From Bacteroidales bacterium (GTDB taxonomy: Bacteria; Bacteroidota; Bacteroidia; Bacteroidales; P3): a stretch of 13,594 nucleotides of DNA. Position numbers and translations under genes: made by a program. Under the pieces are notes generated by a model. It ran no database searches and was not told the origin of the DNA. It saw nothing but the letters and a program-made list of their open reading frames with translations. Below, piece by piece: positions 1 to 6,804 of this stretch; the stretch's first letter is position 1; each line of letters opens with the position of its first letter. The DNA lies in assembly GCA_023227645.1 (NCBI GenBank), contig JALNVJ010000021.1:1-13594 (forward strand), read 5' to 3'.

Positions 1-60
1 ATTTTTCCTTAATAAAAAAAGATTTTTCCTTAATAAAAAAGTTTTTTTCCTTAATATAAA
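1..60. repeat. A/T-rich tandem repeat, ~20-base unit, about three copies
   Basis: Three imperfect copies of a unit whose core is TTTTTCCTTAATA follow one another, at about 1-21, 22-41 and 42-60. A fourth partial copy of the core (TTTTTCCTTAA) lies alone at about 171-181. Each unit is nearly self-complementary at its ends (T-run, CCTTAAT, A-run), so it could form a weak hairpin. The array touches the left edge, so its full length is unknown. No reading frame is associated with it. Confidence 0.7.
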
Positions 61-110
61 TTCAATTAGATTAAATCTATTTTCATACAAACCTTTCACC
101 CCCTTCGTGG

Positions 111-143
111 TAATCATGAAAATCCTTTAATCATGAAAATCCT
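111..143. repeat. 16-base direct repeat, two copies with 17-base period
   Basis: TAATCATGAAAATCCT occurs at 111-126 and again exactly at 128-143, followed by GATTCTG. From memory, ATGAAAATCCTGATTC-like short repeats are common between genes in Bacteroidota, so this is probably a member of a dispersed intergenic repeat family. That link is inference. No gene is associated with it in the window. Confidence 0.6.
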
Positions 144-220
144 GATTCTGTTCAAAAAGCTTACTAATAATTTTTCCTTAACTTATTTTTGAAGAAGTCT
201 CCTCCCAATTTATTATTGAA

Positions 221-358
221 TTAATTTGATTGCAGAATACTTCTTTGACTTTTCTTTTTAACAACCTGTTTGCTAGTCTTTAATGCTGATTTTTCCCGTG
301 CAACGGTCTTACTATTGGGATTTTGCATTGACCCGTTTTCAGTCAGGCAAAAGCACAT
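221..358 (-). CDS. Possible small basic protein, 45 or 35 aa (weak)
   Basis: An open frame runs from ATG at 358 (45 aa) or from the internal ATG at 328 (35 aa) to TAA at 221-223. The C-terminal part is rich in Lys, Arg, Ser and Gln (for example KQVVKKKSQR), with no membrane segment and no family that I recognise. It lies downstream of hppA on the same strand but beyond that gene's likely terminator hairpin, and no TAnnTTTG promoter precedes it. It could be chance in low-complexity DNA or the worn end of a lost gene. Its balanced amino-acid content is the only reason to list it. Confidence 0.2.
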   Translation of the reverse strand: MCFCLTENGSMQNPNSKTVAREKSALKTSKQVVKKKSQRSILQSN

Positions 359-361
359 AAA

Positions 362-412
362 AGAATTGTTTCAAAAGAATTCAAACCAGTATTGATCTTT
401 TGAAATAATTCT
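362..412 (-). terminator. Probable hppA terminator hairpin
   Basis: A 17-bp inverted repeat, with arms 362-378 and 396-412, has a single G-T position that would pair as G-U in RNA and a 17-base loop. It starts 34 bases after the hppA stop codon in the direction of transcription, and the minus-strand arm runs into TTTTATG. The stem is A/T-rich and the T-run is short, so termination may be inefficient. It could also act as a 3' RNA-stability structure. Confidence 0.5.
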
Positions 413-446
413 ATTAAATATATTTTACAAGCACATAGATAGTCTT

Positions 447-2873
447 TTACTGTATTCTCATCTTATAGAAAGAACGATAAACAAAATAAAGTGCTATTAA
501 GAAAAATACTACTCCAAAATATGGTGCTATATCTCTGAATGATTCAGAAATAGCTATCTCCATTGCTAATAGTCCGAAAAGTGTTGTAAACTTAATAATT
601 GGGTTTAGAGCAACTGAAGAAGTATCTTTGAATGGATCACCAACAGTATCACCAACAATTGTTGCATCGTGAAGTGGAGTTCCTTTTTGTTTCATATCAA
701 CTTCCACAACCTTCTTAGCATTATCCCAAGCACCTCCAGCATCAGCCATAAAAACAGCTTGATATAATCCAAATACTGCAATTCCTATTAGATAACTAAT
801 AAATAAAGAAATGCCTGCAAATTTTGCTTCTGGTAAGGCGTTTGCGCCCTCAAGGTTTATGGCAGATAAGCAAGCAATGCCAAGAGCAAAGAAGAATACT
901 GCAATAAAAATATTAAACATTCCCTTTTGAGCATATTGTGTACAAATCTTAACTACTTCAATACTTTTTGCCTCATCAGCTTTCTTTGGAGCATTTGGGT
1001 CAAGATTAATATGTTTTTTGATATATTCAACTGCCCTATGTGCGCCAGTAGTTACTGCTTGGGTTGAAGCACCAGTAAACCAAAAGATAACAGCACCTCC
1101 TAAGAGGAATCCTAGAATTGTGTATGGATTTAATAAAGTAAGTATTGTTTGTGGATTAACTCCAAGCGTTTTTTCTATCATTAGAATTAAGGAGAATATC
1201 ATTGTGGTAGCTCCAACAACGGCTGTTCCAATTAGAACTGGCTTAGCAGTTGCTTTAAATGTATTCCCTGCTCCGTCATTTGATTCTAGATAGTATTTTG
1301 ATTTTTCCCAGTCAGGTTTAAATCCAAAATCTCTTTCTATTTCGTTATCAATATCTTCTATTTCTTCAATTAATGATAGCTCATAAATAGATTGTGCATT
1401 ATCAGTTACCGGTCCATAGGAGTCAACGGCAATGGTAACTGGTCCCATTCCCAACATTCCAAAAGCGACTAGTCCAAAAGCAAAAATTGAAGGGAAGATC
1501 ATAATCCCTCCTAATTGAAAACTAAAAGCATAAGCAAAGAACATAAGTAATACAAATACAATTCCAGTCCAAAATGCTCCAAAATTACCTGCAACTAGTC
1601 CTGAAAGAATATTTAAAGATGCACCACCTTCGTTTGAAGCCTTAACAACTTCTTTTACATGTAATGACTTTGGAGAGGTAAATATTTTTGTTACTTCAGG
1701 AATTACTGCCGCGCCTAATGTTCCACAGCTAATGATTAATGATAATATCCACCATAGGTCGGTGTTTCCATTAATTTCAGGGATTAGAATATAGCTTATT
1801 GCAAATGTTCCAGCAATTGAAAGCATAGATGTTATCCAAATAAGGCTTGTTAATGGTGCTTCAAAATCTAAATCGTCATCCTTACCAAATCTAATTTTTG
1901 AAATAAAATTATTAATCCAATATGAGAAGATAGAGGTTATAACCATTAAAATTCTCATTGTAAATATCCAAATAAGTAGTTCTTTTTGAATTCCAACATC
2001 TGTTATTGCAAGTAATATAAATGCTATTAATGCAACTCCAGTTACTCCATAGGTTTCAAATCCATCAGCTGTTGGTCCAACTGAATCTCCTGCATTATCT
2101 CCGGTACAGTCAGCAATAACACCAGGGTTTCTTGGATCGTCTTCTCCAATCTTAAAAACAACCTTCATTAAATCAGAACCAATATCTGCAATTTTAGTAA
2201 AGATACCTCCAGCAATTCTAAGAGCAGAAGCTCCTAGCGATTCTCCAATAGCAAAACCAATAAAGCAAGCTCCTGCTAAATGAGCTGGCATAAGAAGGAG
2301 TATAACTAACATTAGGAATAGTTCAACACAGATAAGAACAACTCCAATGCTCATTCCTGCATTCAGAGGTATATTTAATAAGTTTAAGGGGTTTCTTTTT
2401 AATGAAGCAAAAGCCATTCTTGAATTAGCCAAAGTGTTCATTCTAATTCCATAAGCTGCAACCGAATAGGATCCTAAGATACCTATTATTGTCCAAGTAA
2501 GAATTAGGAGTACACCTCCAATACCAAAAGTTTCACCATTTTCACCCTTTGCTAGAAAACCAAAATATCCAGCAACAGCAAGTCCAATAAATATGAATAG
2601 TATAGCAATAAGTTTGCCTTGTTGTTTAAGATAGGTTAGGCATGTTTTGTAAATAACCTGAGCAATATCGAGCATCGACTTGTGGGCAGGAAGTTTTTTT
2701 ACTTTAACAAATTGATATAAACCAAATAGTAATCCGAGTAAAGTTACTAAAAACCCCCAATGTAAAATTCCTAACTCATGTATTTCTACTGGAATTTTCA
2801 GGTCAGCCTCGCTTGCAAATATTACTAAGGGAGATAGTAATATTAATGCTAAAGATGAAATTCTTTTTATCAT
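447..2873 (-). CDS. hppA: Membrane-bound proton/sodium-pumping pyrophosphatase (HppA)
   Basis: HppA hydrolyses pyrophosphate and couples this to H+ or Na+ transport across the inner membrane. The 808-residue protein has about 16 hydrophobic segments and an N-terminal hydrophobic start that may be a cleaved signal or first helix. The pyrophosphate/Mg-binding loop at about 242-276 contains EDDPRNP and GDNAGDSVG. DSYGPVTDNA lies at 484-493, GGAWDNAKK at 713-721 and DTVGDPFKDTS at 742-752. The loop differs from the common GADLVGKVE form (here GSDLMKVVFKI at 232-242), as I recall for a Bacteroidota clade. GNTFK at 536-540 carries Lys540 where potassium-dependent enzymes have Ala; by family knowledge this predicts potassium independence. 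Ion specificity cannot be read with certainty. The gene stands alone, diverges from the permease gene, and has its own promoter at 2918-2949. Confidence 0.95.
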   Translation of the reverse strand: MIKRISSLALILLSPLVIFASEADLKIPVEIHELGILHWGFLVTLLGLLFGLYQFVKVKKLPAHKSMLDIAQVIYKTCLTYLKQQGKLIAILFIFIGLAVAGYFGFLAKGENGETFGIGGVLLILTWTIIGILGSYSVAAYGIRMNTLANSRMAFASLKRNPLNLLNIPLNAGMSIGVVLICVELFLMLVILLLMPAHLAGACFIGFAIGESLGASALRIAGGIFTKIADIGSDLMKVVFKIGEDDPRNPGVIADCTGDNAGDSVGPTADGFETYGVTGVALIAFILLAITDVGIQKELLIWIFTMRILMVITSIFSYWINNFISKIRFGKDDDLDFEAPLTSLIWITSMLSIAGTFAISYILIPEINGNTDLWWILSLIISCGTLGAAVIPEVTKIFTSPKSLHVKEVVKASNEGGASLNILSGLVAGNFGAFWTGIVFVLLMFFAYAFSFQLGGIMIFPSIFAFGLVAFGMLGMGPVTIAVDSYGPVTDNAQSIYELSLIEEIEDIDNEIERDFGFKPDWEKSKYYLESNDGAGNTFKATAKPVLIGTAVVGATTMIFSLILMIEKTLGVNPQTILTLLNPYTILGFLLGGAVIFWFTGASTQAVTTGAHRAVEYIKKHINLDPNAPKKADEAKSIEVVKICTQYAQKGMFNIFIAVFFFALGIACLSAINLEGANALPEAKFAGISLFISYLIGIAVFGLYQAVFMADAGGAWDNAKKVVEVDMKQKGTPLHDATIVGDTVGDPFKDTSSVALNPIIKFTTLFGLLAMEIAISESFRDIAPYFGVVFFLIALYFVYRSFYKMRIQ

Positions 2874-2917
2874 AATATATATTGTTAGTTTGTATAAATC
2901 GTATACTTTTATTGAGG

Positions 2918-2949
2918 CAAAGATAAATAAAAAACTAAATAATCTTCAA
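2918..2949 (-). promoter_or_regulatory. Promoter of hppA (Bacteroidota type)
   Basis: On the minus strand TATCTTTG (2925-2918) fits the Bacteroidota -7 consensus TAnnTTTG. It is preceded by TTG (2949-2947) at 21 bases, within the usual 19-21 spacing. The expected transcript start leaves a leader of about 40 bases before the hppA ATG at 2873. No Shine-Dalgarno sequence is visible. Confidence 0.6.
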
Positions 2950-2998
2950 AATAATTCACTTAATTTGTGTTTTTTCTATATGATTGACGGTTTAATTC

Positions 2999-3028
2999 TT
3001 GATATATTTATAAATTAGGTTAATTTTG
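2999..3028 (+). promoter_or_regulatory. Promoter of the TauE/SafE permease gene (Bacteroidota type)
   Basis: TTG at 2999-3001, a 19-base spacer and TAATTTTG at 3021-3028 match the Bacteroidota -33/-7 pattern exactly. A start near 3034 gives a leader of about 30 bases to ATG 3065. It diverges from the hppA promoter, with about 50 bases between the two -33 elements. Confidence 0.6.
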
Positions 3029-3064
3029 CCTCTAGAATCAAAGCTACAATATATTAAATATTAA

Positions 3065-3850
3065 ATGATAGAAATAGGATTTATAATACTTGGAATTTTA
3101 ACTGGAATTTTATCAGGATTATTTGGAATAGGTGGGGGTATACTAATTGTCCCATCTTTGCTTTTGTTTTTTGGAATGAATATCTTAGATGCTAATGCAA
3201 TTTCTCTATCAGCAATGATCTTACCAGTAGGAATACTCGGGTTAATATCATATTATAAGGCTGGAATGATAGTTATTAAAGATTCATTACTTATTGCATT
3301 AGGTTTGTTTATTGGTTCATTTATAGGTGGAGAACTTGCAGTAAATATAAATGAAGTATTTTTGACCAAACTATATGTGGGCATCTTATTTTATATTGCA
3401 ATTCTATATCTTGAGATTCCTTCATTATTTAAAAAGAAGAAAGAGAGTAAGCCAGAAGAAGAATTAAAACAGGTTAAGAAAGCCTTTTGGGTATATATGA
3501 TAATTGGAATGGGAGCAGGAATATTTGCAGGATTATTCGGCAAAGGTGGAGGGATAGTTATTGTTCCAATACTTGTTGCTGTTCTTCATTATAGTCCAAA
3601 AGCTGCTGCAGCAACCTCTCTTGCAGCTCTTCAACTGCCAGTTGGTCTCCCAAGTATAGTTATCTATGCTCAAAATGGTCACTTAAATATAATGTATGCA
3701 GTCTTTATTGCTACAGGAATAGTTCTAGGAACATTTTGGGGAACTAAACTAGGACTAAAACTCCCTCCAGCAATATTTAAAAAAATATTCGCTTTCTTCC
3801 TAATAGCGGTAGCTATATTTATGCTCTTAAAGACTTCTTCCCCAATGTAA
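3065..3850 (+). CDS. TauE/SafE-family membrane permease (sulfite exporter-like)
   Basis: This is an inner-membrane transporter of the TauE/SafE (DUF81) family, whose members are linked to export of sulfite or sulfoacetate and uptake of other sulfur- or carbon-containing anions. The substrate here is unknown. The 261-residue protein is two homologous halves: each opens with a glycine-rich motif in its first helix (GLFGIGGG at 18-25, GLFGKGGG at 156-163) and has about four membrane segments. The halves are joined by a charged cytoplasmic linker, about 123-139, rich in Lys and Glu. Length and duplication are normal for the family. ATG 3065 is about 30 bases after a good promoter. It appears to be a single-gene unit; the first clear terminator downstream is at 4061, with another promoter in between. 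Confidence 0.85.
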   Translation: MIEIGFIILGILTGILSGLFGIGGGILIVPSLLLFFGMNILDANAISLSAMILPVGILGLISYYKAGMIVIKDSLLIALGLFIGSFIGGELAVNINEVFLTKLYVGILFYIAILYLEIPSLFKKKKESKPEEELKQVKKAFWVYMIIGMGAGIFAGLFGKGGGIVIVPILVAVLHYSPKAAAATSLAALQLPVGLPSIVIYAQNGHLNIMYAVFIATGIVLGTFWGTKLGLKLPPAIFKKIFAFFLIAVAIFMLLKTSSPM

Positions 3851-3939
3851 TCTCTTAATTCAAATTAATTCAATTATCTGGCAGTTTGTTGCTCTTGTTT
3901 AATTTGGTGTTGCTTATTGTCGATTTATTGATATATCAC

Positions 3940-3970
3940 TTGACAAAAGATGTTTTATGTTGTATATTTG
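3940..3970 (+). promoter_or_regulatory. Strong Bacteroidota-type promoter in the permease-nuclease gap
   Basis: TTGACA at 3940-3945 and TATATTTG at 3963-3970 are separated so that TTG and the -7 box lie 20 bases apart, a full match to TTG-N(19-21)-TAnnTTTG. No sizeable gene follows: the next real start is at 4285, and a strong terminator lies at 4061-4100. The promoter therefore seems to drive a short transcript. Confidence 0.5.
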
Positions 3971-3974
3971 TTAC

Positions 3975-4100
3975 ATGTTATTAGCACTATTCTCCTTTTT
4001 TTAATTTATAGAGTGTTATTATCATTTTTTTTTGCGTTTAGATTACGCAATTATTAATTGAAGAGGGTTGTAATTATTTATTACAACCCTCTTTTATTAT
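3975..4100 (+). ncRNA. Candidate small RNA, about 120 nt
   Basis: Transcription from the promoter at 3940-3970 should begin near 3975-3978 and end at the terminator at 4061-4100. Three hairpins can be drawn. The first is a 7-bp stem 3982-3988/4012-4018 with one G-U pair. The second is a 6-bp stem 4032-4037/4045-4050 (TTGCGT/ACGCAA). The third is the perfect 13-bp terminator stem. T-rich single-stranded stretches lie between them. It matches no RNA family that I recognise. Two alternatives exist: the terminator may simply end read-through from the permease gene, or a hydrophobic 35-aa ORF (3950-4057), ending 3 bases before the terminator stem, may be the real product. Confidence 0.35.
4061..4100 (+). 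terminator. Rho-independent terminator
   Basis: AAGAGGGTTGTAA (4061-4073) and TTACAACCCTCTT (4081-4093) form a perfect 13-bp stem with a 7-base loop, followed by a T-rich tail (TTATTATTATAT). It lies 210 bases after the permease stop and would separate that gene, and any small RNA, from the downstream gene run. Confidence 0.85.
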
Positions 4101-4198
4101 TATATATTTTCATTGTTGAACTTAAAAATTAAATCAAGTAAAGAGTAAGTATGATTGTATAAATATGCCTCAAAATTTAAGTTTCATAATATAAAGTA

Positions 4199-4228
4199 TT
4201 GCAAGATGGAGATTTTTCATTAATATTG
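4199..4228 (+). promoter_or_regulatory. Probable promoter of the nuclease-sufCD-nadK-dxr gene run
   Basis: TTG at 4199-4201, 19 bases, then TAATATTG at 4221-4228 matches the Bacteroidota pattern with one mismatch in the -7 box (A for T). It lies downstream of the terminator, and the expected start near 4234 leaves about 50 bases before ATG 4285. I see no obvious iron-responsive operator near it. Confidence 0.4.
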
Positions 4229-4284
4229 CAAACAAAATGAACTTTCTTTACGTTATAGAGTAATTGAGTATATATTTTAATGTT

Positions 4285-4872
4285 ATGGAAAAGAAGAAAA
4301 TGAAGATTGAGAGTGTAAAAGAGTCTTCAAATGCGAAAATGTATGAGATGTATTTACAGGAGCAGGAAGGGGAAAGGATGTTAAATATTTCTATTGGTGA
4401 ACAAGAAGCGAAGAGGATAATTGTCTTATTGGATGAGATTGAAACACCAAGGCCACTTACTCATGATTTGTTTTTTAATGTTTTAAGTGAATATGGAATT
4501 AATATTGAGGAGATAATTATTACTAGTTTTTATGAAGGAGTATATGCTGCATCTTTAATATGTGTTTGTAATGGAGAGAAAAAGATATTTGACGCCAGAA
4601 GTTCTGATGCTATAAATATGGCTCTTAAATTTAAATCACCTATCTTTGCAAGCGAAGAAATATTGGATAAAGTAGGATTTCCTTCTAGTGAAATTTTAGA
4701 AGAAAAGATGCCATATAATGATATAAAAATTATTATTGAAACTACCGACGATATTAAAATAGACGGATTAGAAAAATTATTAGATATAGCTGTTGAGCAG
4801 GAAGATTATGATTCTGCCGCAGAGTTAAGAGATGAAATAGATAAATTAAAAAAAATTAAGAATAAGGAATAA
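4285..4872 (+). CDS. Bifunctional nuclease family (BFN/DUF151) protein with C-terminal UVR motif
   Basis: The 195-residue protein belongs to the bifunctional nuclease (BFN, DUF151) family. A plant member has been reported to have DNase and RNase activity; the bacterial role is poorly defined. The BFN domain covers about residues 5-145, with PRPLTHDL at 55-62 and DARSSDAINMAL at 103-114 as hallmarks. A UvrB/UvrC-type UVR helical hairpin (pfam02151-like; EQEDYDSAAELRDEI) follows at about 162-190 and may mediate protein contacts. I chose ATG 4285, which gives MEKKKMKIE, close to the usual family start. A TTG at 4264 in frame would add seven residues, and ATG 4300 is also possible. It is 5 bases upstream of sufC and probably co-transcribed, in the place where sufB might be expected. 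Confidence 0.85.
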   Translation: MEKKKMKIESVKESSNAKMYEMYLQEQEGERMLNISIGEQEAKRIIVLLDEIETPRPLTHDLFFNVLSEYGINIEEIIITSFYEGVYAASLICVCNGEKKIFDARSSDAINMALKFKSPIFASEEILDKVGFPSSEILEEKMPYNDIKIIIETTDDIKIDGLEKLLDIAVEQEDYDSAAELRDEIDKLKKIKNKE

Positions 4873-4877
4873 GCTAT

Positions 4878-5621
4878 ATGTCATTATTAGAAATAAAAAA
4901 CCTTCATTGTTCAATTAATGGAAAGGAAATATTGAAGGGTGTTGATTTAACGATTAACAAAGGAGAGGTTCACGCAATTATGGGACCTAACGGCAATGGC
5001 AAGAGTACTCTCGCTTCAATTATTGCAGGAAGAGATACTTTTGATGTAACTCAGGGAGAGATTATTTACGAAGGGAAAAACCTATTTGATTTATCTGTTG
5101 AGGAAAGAGCAGCTGAGGGTATCTTCTTAGGATTTCAATATCCAGTGGAAATCCCTGGAGTTAGTATTGCTAACTTTATGAAAACGGCTATTAATGAGCA
5201 AAGGAAATATAAGGGTTTAGATCCTATGTCTTCTATGGAGTTTATGAAGCTTATGGAAGAGAAGAAAAAAATTGTTGAATTGGGAACAAAGCTTGCAAGT
5301 CGTTCGGTTAATGAAGGATTTTCAGGAGGCGAGAAAAAGAAAAATGAGATATTCCAAATGGCAATGCTTAACCCTACGCTATCAATCCTTGATGAAACTG
5401 ATTCGGGATTAGATATAGATGCTCTTAGAATTGTTGCCTCTGGAGTAAATGCTCTTAGGTCTAACGAATCTTCAACGTTATTAATTACTCACTACCAAAG
5501 GCTTCTAGAATATATAATACCGGATTTTGTTCATGTTCTTTTTGAAGGAAAGATTGTTAGAACAGGACCAAAGGAATTGGCTCTTGAATTAGAAGAAAAA
5601 GGTTACGAATGGCTTAGGTAA
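4878..5621 (+). CDS. sufC: Fe-S cluster assembly ATPase SufC
   Basis: SufC is the cytoplasmic ABC-type ATPase of the SUF iron-sulfur scaffold; it binds SufB and SufD and powers conformational change during cluster assembly. All ATPase elements are present in 247 residues: Walker A GPNGNGKST at 36-44, Q-loop near Gln87 (FQYPVEIPGVS, a SufC hallmark), signature FSGGEKKK at 148-155, Walker B LSILDE ending in catalytic Glu173, the SufC-typical ETDSGLDIDAL, and His205 of the H-loop (ITHYQRLL). There is no membrane domain, as expected. The start is 5 bases after the nuclease gene and the stop is 3 bases before sufD. No sufB lies upstream in this window. Confidence 0.97.
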   Translation: MSLLEIKNLHCSINGKEILKGVDLTINKGEVHAIMGPNGNGKSTLASIIAGRDTFDVTQGEIIYEGKNLFDLSVEERAAEGIFLGFQYPVEIPGVSIANFMKTAINEQRKYKGLDPMSSMEFMKLMEEKKKIVELGTKLASRSVNEGFSGGEKKKNEIFQMAMLNPTLSILDETDSGLDIDALRIVASGVNALRSNESSTLLITHYQRLLEYIIPDFVHVLFEGKIVRTGPKELALELEEKGYEWLR

Positions 5622-5624
5622 ACT

Positions 5625-6794
5625 ATGGATAATATAAAAAAAGCAATAAGACCCAAAGAAGAAGATTTTGCGGATTTTTCTTGTTATTTAACTCAGTTAG
5701 AAACATATCGCATCAATCAATTTAATGGATTCTTTTTCGAGAAAAATAATAATAGTGTATTATTAGATAGAAACATTATAATTTGCAGTATAAAATCTGC
5801 TATAGAGAAACATAAATCAATATTGGAATCAACCAAGCATCTTCATTCATTTAACAATGACGATGAGGGATTGTTTATTTATATTCCAAACAACATAACT
5901 CTTGATACTCCACTTCAGGTTCTTGATGTAATCAAGACCAATGAAGCATTAAAGATAGAGTCTAAGACTGTTATTATTATTGGAGAAAATAGTCATGTAA
6001 AATTGATTTATTGTGATGATACCATAAATGATAATATAAGCAAAACTGAAAATAAGATATCCGTATTTTTAGAAGCCAACTCTTCTTTAGAATACTATAA
6101 GATGGAGAATATTAATAACTCTTCTTCAATCTTCACCGATACTAATTTTGTACTCAATACCAATGCACAGCTAAAAACATTTTGGCTAAGTATTAATGGT
6201 GGAGATATTAAGAATAAATTAAATGTATCCTTAGAAGGAGAATATTCAAAAGCGGAGTTAAATGGACTATATTTAGTGGATAGGGATCAAATTGTTGACA
6301 GTGAAGTTTCTGTGAATCATAATAAACCAAATTGTCATTCCAATCAACTCTATAAAGGAATACTTGACGATTCGGCTAAAGCACAATTTAAAGGTCATAT
6401 TTATGTAAGTAAAAATGCTCCATATACTGAGGCTATACAAAATAACAGGAATATACTTTTAACCGATAAGGCAATTGTAAACACTCAACCTTTTTTAGAG
6501 ATTTATAATGACGATGTTAAATGTTCTCACGGAGCAACTGTTGGACAATTAGATGAATCGGCAATGTTCTATATGAGGAGTAGGGGCATTTCAGAAAGAA
6601 GTGCAAAAATGCTATTAATGTTTGCTTTCTGTACTGAAATACTTTCTAAATCTTCAATTGAAGAATTAGTAGATACATTACAAGATATTATTAAGCGTCG
6701 TTTACATGGAGAATTGTCAAGTTGTGAGAACTGCGTTTTGCTATGCAGCACACCATGTGGAACTTCAGATGTTGATATGTCAAAAATAAATTAA
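5625..6794 (+). CDS. sufD: Fe-S cluster assembly protein SufD
   Basis: SufD is the partner of SufB in the SufBC2D scaffold, needed for iron acquisition during Fe-S cluster assembly. The 389-residue protein has the SufB/SufD beta-helix core (about 80-300) and the conserved C-terminal block KCSHGATVGQLDE with Cys300 and His302, then the helical region RSRGISERSAKMLL that contacts SufC. Lacking the SufB N-terminal region and following sufC directly, it is SufD rather than SufB. The tail is unusual: after RRLHGELSS come Cys367, Cys370, Cys374 and Cys378 (CxxCx3Cx3C), a possible metal-binding knuckle. I recall Cys-containing tails in other Bacteroidota SufD proteins but cannot confirm four. sufS and sufE do not follow; nadK does, after 10 bases. 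Confidence 0.93.
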   Translation: MDNIKKAIRPKEEDFADFSCYLTQLETYRINQFNGFFFEKNNNSVLLDRNIIICSIKSAIEKHKSILESTKHLHSFNNDDEGLFIYIPNNITLDTPLQVLDVIKTNEALKIESKTVIIIGENSHVKLIYCDDTINDNISKTENKISVFLEANSSLEYYKMENINNSSSIFTDTNFVLNTNAQLKTFWLSINGGDIKNKLNVSLEGEYSKAELNGLYLVDRDQIVDSEVSVNHNKPNCHSNQLYKGILDDSAKAQFKGHIYVSKNAPYTEAIQNNRNILLTDKAIVNTQPFLEIYNDDVKCSHGATVGQLDESAMFYMRSRGISERSAKMLLMFAFCTEILSKSSIEELVDTLQDIIKRRLHGELSSCENCVLLCSTPCGTSDVDMSKIN

Positions 6795-6804
6795 GAATAT
6801 ATAA

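Noticed and set aside
1..143. CRISPR array at the left-edge repeats
   Set aside because: Units are only 16-21 bases, follow one another without spacers of 30 or so bases, and no cas gene is present.
1018..1293. Plus-strand open frame of 91 codons inside hppA
   Set aside because: It is the antisense shadow of a strongly conserved part of hppA (the region around the GNTFK motif), with no family match and no start signals.
4264..4284. TTG start for the BFN nuclease at 4264
   Set aside because: Family members start close to the MEKKKMKIE-like segment, and ATG 4285 gives this directly; the seven extra residues have no conservation that I can recognise.
3851..4284. tRNA or known riboswitch in the gap upstream of the nuclease-suf genes
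   Set aside because: No cloverleaf, CCA end or recognisable aptamer core is visible; only the promoter-like boxes, short hairpins and a terminator can be supported.
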